Below are positions 1 through 4,392 of a stretch of 5,591 bases of DNA, piece by piece. How positions within the stretch are numbered: position 1 is the stretch's first letter; each line of letters opens with the position of its first letter. Below the pieces are notes generated by a model. It saw only the letters and a list, made by a program, of their open reading frames with translations, was not told the DNA's origin and searched no databases. The translations under genes were made by a program, and so were the position numbers. The DNA comes from Candidatus Levyibacteriota bacterium (GTDB lineage: Bacteria > Patescibacteriota > Microgenomatia > Levybacterales > UBA12049): the NCBI GenBank assembly GCA_018061205.1, contig JAGOUP010000043.1, forward strand, positions 1-5,591, read 5' to 3'.

Positions 1-60
1 ACCATGTAAGTATACCCATAATTTATTTCACCTCATTTCTAATCTCTTGATTAGGAATGA

Positions 61-84
61 CTCTGAGATTCTCAAATCGCAGAG
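61..84. other. Imperfect hairpin in the left intergenic region
   Basis: CTCTG (61-65) pairs with CAGAG (80-84) and GATT (67-70) pairs with AATC (75-78). There is one A/G mismatch between the two stems, and the loop is CTCA. No T-run follows on either strand, so this does not look like an intrinsic terminator. It may be part of a dispersed intergenic repeat. The role is unknown. Confidence 0.4.
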
Positions 85-103
85 CCCGATTCCATAGATT
101 TTT

Positions 104-131
104 AAATTCGAAATTCTAATATCGAAATTCG
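104..131. repeat. 7-bp-period degenerate tandem array (AAATTCG type)
   Basis: Four consecutive 7-bp units follow the consensus AAATTCG, starting at 104, 111, 118 and 125. The first and fourth are exact, the second ends in T, and the third is AATATCG. Looser A-rich units continue to about position 165. Its architecture, a short unit with a fixed core and scattered substitutions, matches the other arrays in this window although the unit sequence differs. Confidence 0.6.
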
Positions 132-242
132 AAACAAATTCAAATGTCCAAATACTAAAATCCGAAACTATTTTTCTATCATAACAACAATAAGAAAGAG
201 ATATATGCAGATTGTGTAAGAAAAGATTAAGGAATGGGATGA

Positions 243-274
243 ATTGTTTCATTGCTCTATTGTTCGATTGTTGA
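243..274. repeat. 8-bp-period degenerate tandem array (ATTGNTNN)
   Basis: Four consecutive 8-bp units begin at 243, 251, 259 and 267. All share ATTG at positions 1-4 and T at position 6. Positions 5, 7 and 8 vary. It lies about 40 bp beyond the 3' end of the leftward membrane-protein gene. Confidence 0.6.
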
Positions 275-289
275 GAGATTCTACCTTGC

Positions 290-299
290 CTGCCGGCAG
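290..299. repeat. GC-rich palindrome CTGCCGGCAG
   Basis: This perfect 10-bp palindrome stands out as GC-rich in AT-rich surroundings. The preceding bases offer an alternative small hairpin, TGCC pairing with GGCA around a 4-base loop. It resembles a core of dispersed palindromic repeats, but only one copy is present here. It lies 11 bp past the stop of the leftward gene, so it could help form a 3' end, though no T-run follows on the minus strand. Confidence 0.35.
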
Positions 300-310
300 A
301 ATGATAATTG

Positions 311-1165
311 TTAAGGGAGTACTTCTATATCTGAAGTTTTCTTTAGTGTTATCGTTTCTTTTTGTTGATCATACATGCCAGTGATGAGGACTCGTTGGTT
401 GAGATAGCGGGTGAGGGAGAGGGTTTTGGGGGTGATTAAAGAAAAGATTTTGTCGTCTTTGTCGACTAAGACAAAGCGGGATGGAGGTATGGGAGTTGGT
501 GTGAGTGTTGGGGTAGGTGTTGGAGTGAATGTTGGTGTGGGAGTAAAAGAAGGAGTAGGGGGAATAGGGGTATTGGAAGGAAGAGATGTGGGAGTGACTT
601 CATCTGAGAGGACACTTCGGCCTTGCTCAGTGTAAACTGTCGCGTATGTTCCTTTGATAATACCGACTTTGGAAATAGTAATTGGTTTTGGTGTTGGGCT
701 CACTACTACTTGTGTTGGTGATGGAGTGATGGCTGCGCTTTCTTTGCCTAATGTGAACATGTATTGGAGGGCGCCGCCGAGGACAACTAAAAATATGGGG
801 AGTGCGATGAGGGGGACTGAGATTTTCAGATCAAAGGTAGTAGTTTGTTTTCTTCTAATCTCATCAAACCAGTGGAGCAGTTTTCGGAAGGGATTGTTGA
901 TGACAACCAAAGGGGCATCGAGATCAGTTTCATTTTTCTTGGTAGATTTTGTCGTGGGAGTTGTTATTTTTTGTGGCATTTTGGGAAATGTGAGAGGAAG
1001 AGGAGGCGGTTTTTGGATGATAGGGAGTGGACTTTCAGTTTTAACTTCTGTGGCTACTGTTTTGGCGGGATCGGTGCCTGCTTTGATGAAATGACCACGA
1101 GCATCGCGGGGGGCGGATTTGGCATTGGCGGAGAGTTTAGCAGCAGTTTGGGCAGAAACAGCCAT
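311..1165 (-). CDS. Single-pass membrane protein with Thr/Pro-rich stalk and small C-terminal domain
   Basis: This 284-residue protein has no function I can name. An Ala/Lys/Pro-rich N-terminal part (about 1-110) is probably cytoplasmic. A hydrophobic segment at about 116-138 would span the membrane once. Beyond it lie a short beta-rich stretch (about 164-190), a linker of repeated Thr-Pro units (about 191-229) and a C-terminal segment (about 230-284). That last segment contains NQRVLITG and alternating beta-strand patterns, suggestive of a small OB-like fold. The stalk would hold the C-terminal domain outside the membrane, a common plan for cell-surface proteins in Patescibacteria. The start ATG (1163-1165) lacks a Shine-Dalgarno sequence but fits a leaderless transcript. 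The gene follows the histidine kinase on the same strand after a 107-bp gap and appears to have its own promoter. The frame is intact and ends in TAA. Confidence 0.8.
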   Translation of the reverse strand: MAVSAQTAAKLSANAKSAPRDARGHFIKAGTDPAKTVATEVKTESPLPIIQKPPPLPLTFPKMPQKITTPTTKSTKKNETDLDAPLVVINNPFRKLLHWFDEIRRKQTTTFDLKISVPLIALPIFLVVLGGALQYMFTLGKESAAITPSPTQVVVSPTPKPITISKVGIIKGTYATVYTEQGRSVLSDEVTPTSLPSNTPIPPTPSFTPTPTFTPTPTPTLTPTPIPPSRFVLVDKDDKIFSLITPKTLSLTRYLNQRVLITGMYDQQKETITLKKTSDIEVLP

Positions 1166-1171
1166 ACGTTT

Positions 1172-1201
1172 AGTATGGAACTACTATGGGAGATTCGTCA
1201 A
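1172..1201 (-). promoter_or_regulatory. Promoter predicting a leaderless transcript for the stalk protein
   Basis: On the minus strand, TTGACG (1201-1196) is followed after 18 bp by CATACT (1177-1172). Six bases later comes the ATG at 1165. Usual -10 to start-site spacing would put the transcription start on the A of the ATG, so the mRNA would have no leader. The absence of a Shine-Dalgarno motif agrees with this. TACTAA (1175-1170) is an alternative -10 but gives a 20-bp spacer. Confidence 0.45.
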
Positions 1202-1210
1202 GAGTTAAAA

Positions 1211-1238
1211 GTATTTGGTATTTCGTATTTTGTATTTG
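1211..1238. repeat. 7-bp-period tandem array (GTATTTN, four copies)
   Basis: Four consecutive units of GTATTTN start at 1211, 1218, 1225 and 1232. Six of seven positions are invariant, and the last base is G, C, T and G in turn. It lies 9 bp upstream of the -35 element of the leftward gene, where an AT-rich block could act as an UP element. Its main interest is as a member of the short-period array family in this window. Confidence 0.75.
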
Positions 1239-1252
1239 GCAGTGAATGAAAA

Positions 1253-1278
1253 ATTTTCAATTACCAATATAATCAATT
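1253..1278. repeat. Degenerate ATTTTCA/ATTACCA repeat covering the kinase stop codon
   Basis: The run of ATTTTCA, ATTACCA and ATATAATCAATT closely resembles the sequence at 4298-4325 between S1 and the hydrolase. It includes the stop codon of the histidine kinase (1273-1275 on the minus strand) and its last sense codon, so the kinase 3' end appears to be set within the repeat. A TGAAAA/TTTTCA inverted pair here has only one base between its arms, so it is not a terminator. Confidence 0.5.
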
Positions 1279-2421
1279 AATAGGTAGGGTGATGGTGAAG
1301 GTGGCGCCTTTGCCTTGGGTGCTCTGTACCTCAATGGTGCCGTTGTGGGCTTTGATGATTTGCATGGAGATGTACAGACCGACTCCTAGGCCTTCGAATT
1401 CGTGGGCGTTGGTGCCTCTTTCAAAGCGGGTGAATAATTTGCCTCTTAATTCTTTGGGTATACCGATGCCGCGGTCAGTGATCGTTACTTTGGCATGCTC
1501 TCCTTTTTGGAAGACTGCGATATTGATGGGTTTTTGGTTGCCGTATTTTATGGCGTTGCTGAACAGATTGGTGATAACTTGTTCTAATCTGCCTCTATCC
1601 CACTGACCGACAACACCATTCTCTATATCGGTGGTGATATCGTAGCCTGCTTCGTGGGCTTTGTCTTCCATTCTGGAAATCACATCATTCACTAAATCTC
1701 CCAAATCGACCTCTTCTTTTTCCAGTTCCAATTTGCCTGTGGTGATCAGTGACACATTCATCAAATCATTCACCATTTTGGCGAGTTGTTTTGTCTGGGT
1801 TTCGGAGTTCTCAAGCATCGTCAACAGCTTTTCTATAGAGAATTTCGCGAGTGATACATTGCGGATACTGTGGAGTGCGAGTTGGGATTGGAGGAGCATA
1901 GAGGTCAATGGTGTTTTGAGCTCATGTGAAACAAAAGACAAGAATTCGTCGCGGGCTTTGATATTTTTTTTGGCAACAAGTATTTCCTGTTCGAGATTAA
2001 ACAGCTGCAGCTTTTGCTTTCTTTCACGAATCGCATATTTACTGATAATATCAAAGCGTTTTACTTTGTCGATGAGAAAACTGATGAAGATACTCTCGGC
2101 AACAAAAATAGCGATTTGAATGGTAGGAGTCATAGGGAAGCTTTGGAGGGTATGGTATTGATACGCATACAATCCGACCAGCGATGCAGTGGTTAGGATG
2201 GTTGTTGTCAGACCTGCTCTGAATCCTCCATAGATACTACTGAATGCAATGAGTGGAAAGAGGAGTAAGAACAGAGACATACGATCCATATCAAAAGCAA
2301 TCCGAAGCAGAAAGATCAATAAAAATCCCACAACAGAAAGGAGTAGGGCAAACCCGTAGCAATACCATGGATCGGTTTGCTTGTCTCTGAGCATGAGGAA
2401 GACTTTTTTAAGATCAGGCAT
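1273..2421 (-). CDS. Membrane sensor histidine kinase, orphan
   Basis: This 382-residue two-component sensor would autophosphorylate on a histidine and pass the phosphate to a response regulator. The N-terminal part holds about four membrane segments (roughly 21-40, 48-64, 67-88 and 101-118), resembling the DUF4118/KdpD-type module and exposing little outside the membrane. A charged helical linker (about 119-160) follows. The phospho-acceptor motif SHELKTP places the active histidine at residue 166. The ATPase domain shows the N box (NLFSNAIKYG, key Asn 285 and 289), G1 (DRGIGIP, Asp 316), F box (LFTRFERG) and G2 (GLGVGL, 344-349). All kinase motifs are intact. There is no PAS or HAMP domain and no receiver, and no response-regulator gene is in the window, so the partner and signal are unknown. 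The gene is divergent from the small membrane operon. The start ATG has no evident Shine-Dalgarno sequence, but an extended -10 lies 21 bp upstream. Confidence 0.93.
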   Translation of the reverse strand: MPDLKKVFLMLRDKQTDPWYCYGFALLLSVVGFLLIFLLRIAFDMDRMSLFLLLFPLIAFSSIYGGFRAGLTTTILTTASLVGLYAYQYHTLQSFPMTPTIQIAIFVAESIFISFLIDKVKRFDIISKYAIRERKQKLQLFNLEQEILVAKKNIKARDEFLSFVSHELKTPLTSMLLQSQLALHSIRNVSLAKFSIEKLLTMLENSETQTKQLAKMVNDLMNVSLITTGKLELEKEEVDLGDLVNDVISRMEDKAHEAGYDITTDIENGVVGQWDRGRLEQVITNLFSNAIKYGNQKPINIAVFQKGEHAKVTITDRGIGIPKELRGKLFTRFERGTNAHEFEGLGVGLYISMQIIKAHNGTIEVQSTQGKGATFTITLPIN

Positions 2422-2442
2422 AGTGGTGGCAATTGTACAGGT

Positions 2443-2451
2443 ATTATACCA
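2443..2451 (-). promoter_or_regulatory. Extended -10 promoter of the histidine kinase
   Basis: On the minus strand the sequence reads TGG followed by TATAAT (2448-2443), a perfect -10 with the TGn extension. No good -35 is seen at 16-18 bp. Transcription should start near 2436, leaving a leader of about 15 bases with no Shine-Dalgarno motif. Confidence 0.6.
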
Positions 2452-2472
2452 CTGATCAACATAATATCCTCC

Positions 2473-2517
2473 ATAAGACGGATATGACCAATAGGACAGA
2501 TACGACTAATAAAAATG
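2473..2517. repeat. 9-bp-period tandem array (ATANGACNN), left copy
   Basis: Units start at 2473, 2482, 2491 and 2500 and share ATA, any base, then GAC and two variable bases. A decayed fifth unit begins at 2509. The stretch GACGGATATGACCAATAGGA (2477-2496) recurs exactly at 3035-3054. The array lies in the divergent region upstream of the kinase promoter. It forces the translated frame around it into a repetitive Asn/Thr/Asp peptide that is not a gene. Confidence 0.75.
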
Positions 2518-2629
2518 AGGAGCATGCGGGTCATTTTTTTGATTTTTTGGAAGGTTTGATTCTTCTTTCTGAAGCAAAGCAAAAAGAGATGATGTGGCAT
2601 ACAAATTTAAGAGAAAATCATGAATTTTA

Positions 2630-2638
2630 TGTTACTAT
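2630..2638 (+). promoter_or_regulatory. Extended -10 promoter predicting a leaderless microprotein mRNA
   Basis: TGT precedes TACTAT (2633-2638), an extended -10 element. No clear -35 is present. Exactly six bases separate it from the ATG at 2645, so transcription is expected to begin on that ATG. The same -10 to ATG spacing is seen for the leftward stalk-protein gene. Confidence 0.45.
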
Positions 2639-2644
2639 AGAGAT

Positions 2645-2719
2645 ATGGAATGGTTGTTGATTTTCGGATTGTTTGCAGGTCTACTATTCCCTATCTATAC
2701 AATAAAAAGAAAGAAATAA
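2645..2719 (+). CDS. Single-pass membrane microprotein (24 aa)
   Basis: A short open frame encodes 24 residues. It starts MEWLLIF, continues as an uninterrupted hydrophobic helix of about 17 residues and ends in the basic tail KRKK before TAA. The pattern predicts one membrane segment with the positively charged C terminus in the cytoplasm. The ATG lies six bases after an extended -10. Only two bases separate its stop from the ATG of the next gene, so translation may be coupled. Small membrane proteins of this type often bind and tune a larger membrane partner, and the neighbouring 107-residue protein is the obvious candidate, but that is inference. The ORF could be fortuitous, because hydrophobic short frames arise by chance. 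The promoter fit and tight spacing argue for it. Confidence 0.5.
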   Translation: MEWLLIFGLFAGLLFPIYTIKRKK

Positions 2720-2721
2720 TT

Positions 2722-3045
2722 ATGATAGGTCGCCTGATACTTCTTATGGGGACGGCAGTGGTGTTGGATGGGCTTTTCTTCTATGGGACGGTGCCTCTCA
2801 CTCGATTGGTGGCGTCTTTTTTGGTTCCATCCAGTATCTTCATAGGTCCTGAAATTTTACAAGCATATGGGCTTGTGGTTTTTGGTGGTTGTTTGGCACT
2901 GCTTCTGTTTCTGTTGTGGATGTTTGAACGTTATTATGTCCAGTGGTTTGATTTTTGGGATCTTTTAGTGACGATGGTGATTGTTATGGCAATTATTGTG
3001 TATGGGAGAGACATGGTGCCGTTAGGACTCATAGGACGGATATGA
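2722..3045 (+). CDS. Small multi-pass membrane protein (107 aa), unknown function
   Basis: I do not recognise a family. Starting at the ATG at 2722, the 107 residues contain about three or four hydrophobic segments (roughly 4-22, 26-42, 50-68 and 79-95). Aromatic and charged residues between the last two (MFERYYVQWFDFW) look like an interfacial loop. The frame is open further upstream to 2650, but that part overlaps the 24-residue ORF in another frame and is not hydrophobic, so the ATG at 2722 is the better start. The Shine-Dalgarno region is weak (an AGAAAGAAA purine run), which suggests translational coupling to the microprotein. The last residues (LGLIGRI) and the TGA stop are encoded within a 9-bp tandem array, so the C terminus may have been reshaped by the repeat. 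S1 follows 91 bp downstream behind its own promoter. Confidence 0.7.
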   Translation: MIGRLILLMGTAVVLDGLFFYGTVPLTRLVASFLVPSSIFIGPEILQAYGLVVFGGCLALLLFLLWMFERYYVQWFDFWDLLVTMVIVMAIIVYGRDMVPLGLIGRI

Positions 3046-3057
3046 CCAATAGGATAA
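3022..3057. repeat. 9-bp-period tandem array (ATANGACNN), right copy
   Basis: Units start at 3022, 3031, 3040 and 3049. Positions 3035-3054 match 2477-2496 exactly over 20 bases. The array encodes the last residues and the TGA stop of the upstream membrane protein and ends 15 bp before the -35 element of the S1 promoter. Together the two arrays bracket the small membrane operon as direct repeats. Confidence 0.75.
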
Positions 3058-3072
3058 AGAGAGAATTTGGGT

Positions 3073-3101
3073 TTGCGAAAGGAGAGCGAAAGTGATATAC
3101 T
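3073..3101 (+). promoter_or_regulatory. Promoter of ribosomal protein S1
   Basis: TTGCGA (3073-3078) and TATACT (3096-3101) are 17 bp apart, and TGA directly precedes the -10, giving an extended -10. Transcription should begin near 3108, leaving a leader of about 29 bases before the ATG at 3137. Confidence 0.65.
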
Positions 3102-3119
3102 AGGCGTAACTTAAAACTG

Positions 3120-3125
3120 AAAGGA
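3120..3125 (+). promoter_or_regulatory. Ribosome binding site of S1, shared by two ATGs
   Basis: AAAGGA is the clearest Shine-Dalgarno motif in the window. It lies 11 bases before the ATG at 3137 (the S1 frame) and only 4 bases before an ATG at 3130 in another frame. The latter opens a 14-codon frame ending with TAG at 3172-3174. The spacing is longish for 3137 and short for 3130, so initiation may be shared or reduced. Confidence 0.5.
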
Positions 3126-3136
3126 AATTATGAGAA

Positions 3137-4276
3137 ATGAAATCACAAACTCCAAATCCCAAGTCACAAGATAGTTCTTCCAACCCTTCGACGAGCTCAG
3201 GGTCTCGACCTGCGGTCTCGATGGCAGATCTCATGGCTAGTTATAAAAAGCCGATGTCATCTCTCAATAAAGGTGATTTGATAGAGGGAACCATCACCAA
3301 GCTGACCCCACAGGAAGTTCTTGTGGATATCAATGCGAAAACAGAAGCAGTGGTCATGGAAAAGGAAAAACGTCTCATGCGCTCTATGCTCGCAGCCCTC
3401 AAAATAGGCGATAAAGTAACCGTGTCAGTGCTCAATCCTGAATCTGATCTGGGTCATCCAGTCGTATCGCTGCGACGATTTATGGGAAATGCGTCATGGA
3501 AATATCTGGAAGAACTCCAAAAAGAACAAACAGCACTCGAACTCACGATCACTGACAGTACACGAGGTGGCTATCTCGTCACTACTGAAGCAGGAGTTGC
3601 TGGATTTTTGCCGAACTCTCATACATCATTCAAAGTAGCTGAAGGGGAAAATGCAAATACCATGGTCGGAAAACGAGTGAAAGCATATGTGTTAGAGCTC
3701 TCACGTGCTGCGAATAAAATCATCTTCTCACAAAAAGAAATGCTCAAAGATGCTGATTTCACCAAAGCAATAGGACTGCTCAAAAAGAACGAAAAAGTAT
3801 CAGTGGTTGTGACCAATATCGCATCATTTGGTGTGTTCGTCGCTGTTCCAGCAGGGGAGAAAAAACTGGATGGACTGATCCATATTTCAGAAATCGCATG
3901 GGAGAAAACCAATGATGTTGTCGGTATGTTCGAAGTCGGAGAAACACTGGATGCAGTGGTCATCGGATTTGATAAAGATGGCAAACGAGTTGATCTCTCC
4001 ATCAAACGTCTCACCACCGATCCATTTGATGCGATCGCTGAAAAATTCGCAGTCGATCAAGCAGTGAGTGGAAAAGTCATCTCTGTGACCTCAGCAGGGC
4101 TGGATATCGAACTCTCTGACGGCGTTGCTGGATTTATCCGAAAAGAAAAACTCCCTCCAACAGTGACATATAAAGAAGGAGATACTGTCAAAGCAACCGT
4201 GGCAAAAGTAGACAAGAGAAAACAGAGAGTAGAACTGGTTCCCGTCCTCGTCGCAAAGCCACTCACGTATAGATAA
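3137..4276 (+). CDS. rpsA: Ribosomal protein S1, four S1 domains
   Basis: This 379-residue RNA-binding protein helps the 30S subunit capture and unfold mRNA. Four S1 (OB-fold) domains lie at about 45-114, 133-200, 218-291 and 308-370. The third is the most canonical, with SFGVFV, LDGLIHISE and the closing KRVDLSIK. The length fits the shorter four-domain S1 forms, whereas the six-domain E. coli protein has 557 residues. Residues 1-28 are a Ser/Pro/Asn-rich tail unlike the rest, encoded by a 7-bp array and a GC-rich hairpin repeat. The conserved part begins around Met29 (codon at 3221), which could be the ancestral start, but no Shine-Dalgarno precedes it while AAAGGA precedes 3137. The gene has its own extended -10 promoter and ends in a hairpin. 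The four domains are clear; the exact start is not. Confidence 0.9.
   Translation: MKSQTPNPKSQDSSSNPSTSSGSRPAVSMADLMASYKKPMSSLNKGDLIEGTITKLTPQEVLVDINAKTEAVVMEKEKRLMRSMLAALKIGDKVTVSVLNPESDLGHPVVSLRRFMGNASWKYLEELQKEQTALELTITDSTRGGYLVTTEAGVAGFLPNSHTSFKVAEGENANTMVGKRVKAYVLELSRAANKIIFSQKEMLKDADFTKAIGLLKKNEKVSVVVTNIASFGVFVAVPAGEKKLDGLIHISEIAWEKTNDVVGMFEVGETLDAVVIGFDKDGKRVDLSIKRLTTDPFDAIAEKFAVDQAVSGKVISVTSAGLDIELSDGVAGFIRKEKLPPTVTYKEGDTVKATVAKVDKRKQRVELVPVLVAKPLTYR
3142..3169 (+). repeat. 7-bp-period array inside the 5' end of the S1 frame
   Basis: Four consecutive 7-bp units start at 3142, 3149, 3156 and 3163. All end in CAA, and the first four bases vary around (A/G)(T/C)(C/T)(A/C). The design matches the intergenic arrays, but this one lies within the predicted S1 coding sequence. 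It encodes the Ser/Gln/Pro/Asn-rich first residues. Because 7 is not a multiple of 3, gain or loss of one unit would shift the frame of the annotated start. Confidence 0.65.
3184..3202. repeat. GC-rich hairpin-type repeat inside the S1 frame
   Basis: CCCTTCGACGAGCTCAGGG has complementary ends (CCCT with AGGG) and an inner GAGCTC palindrome. From memory it resembles a dispersed CCTTCGACAAGCTCAGG-like element seen in many bacterial genomes, which I could not verify here. It is followed by two direct copies of GGTCTCGA (3201-3208 and 3214-3221). The element encodes the Pro-Ser-Thr-Ser-Ser-Gly stretch of the S1 tail and is unlike the AT-rich surroundings. Confidence 0.55.
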
Positions 4277-4297
4277 ACTCAGTTTATCTAATTTTCA
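4270..4297 (+). terminator. Intrinsic-type terminator overlapping the S1 stop codon
   Basis: A perfect 9-bp stem (4270-4278 with 4282-4290) encloses the 3-base loop TCA, followed by the T-rich stretch ATTTTCA and more T-rich units. The S1 stop codon TAA (4274-4276) lies inside the left arm. The stem has only two G-C pairs, so termination may be weak. On the opposite strand no T-run follows, so it would act mainly on S1 transcripts. Confidence 0.5.
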
Positions 4298-4325
4298 ATT
4301 TTCATTTACCAATTTTCAATCAATT
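4291..4325. repeat. 7-bp-period degenerate array (ATTTTCA) between convergent genes
   Basis: Units start at 4291, 4298, 4305, 4312 and 4319. Three are exactly ATTTTCA, one is TTTACCA, and the last begins ATCAATT. Positions 4298-4325 align well with 1253-1278 at the end of the kinase gene. The rest of the gap up to 4392 is AT-rich and contains two further 7-bp units ending in CGAAC (4362-4375). No gene is seen there. Confidence 0.6.
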
Positions 4326-4392
4326 TTTTAATTATTAAATTTAAAAATCCATATGTTCTACTCCGAACCACGAACCCGTTTCTACTATGAAC

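Larger units (their letters stand above)
1..310. other. Gene-free region rich in short repeats
   Basis: I see no credible gene here. The only long frame, on the minus strand at 28-252, is AT-rich, low in complexity and largely made of repeat sequence, so its peptide looks like a by-product of the array. The region holds an imperfect hairpin (61-84), a 7-bp-period array (104-131) that decays into related A-rich units up to about 165, an 8-bp-period array (243-274) and a 10-bp GC-rich palindrome (290-299). It lies downstream of the leftward gene ending at 311. No T-run terminator is evident after that gene. Confidence 0.6.

Noticed and set aside
28..252. Minus-strand 74-codon frame
   Set aside because: It overlaps the 7-bp and 8-bp arrays, its peptide is low-complexity and repeat-like, and no RBS or promoter supports it.
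411..1249. Several plus-strand frames opposite the stalk-protein gene
   Set aside because: Their Gly/Val-rich peptides are the antisense of Thr-Pro codons, and the minus-strand frame has a membrane helix and sensible domains.
1249..1261. Terminator after the kinase gene
   Set aside because: The TGAAAA/TTTTCA arms are separated by a single base, so a stable hairpin cannot form.
1289..2196. Plus-strand frames opposite the histidine kinase
   Set aside because: The minus strand encodes every kinase motif in order, so the opposite frames are shadows.
2433..2660. Plus-strand 75-codon frame in the divergent region
   Set aside because: It starts at a TTG, runs through the 9-bp array to give an Asn/Thr/Asp repeat, overlaps the kinase promoter and the start of the 24-codon gene, and resembles no family I know.
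1273..3045. Possible alternative genetic code in which TGA is glycine (code 25)
   Set aside because: The kinase and the 107-residue gene end at TGA, and the long frames run intact with no internal TGA and with normal glycine codons.
2473..3057. CRISPR array
   Set aside because: Units are 9 bp and contiguous with no spacers of normal length, and no cas genes are present.
3241..4266. Minus-strand frames opposite S1
   Set aside because: The four S1 domains on the plus strand explain the open frames.
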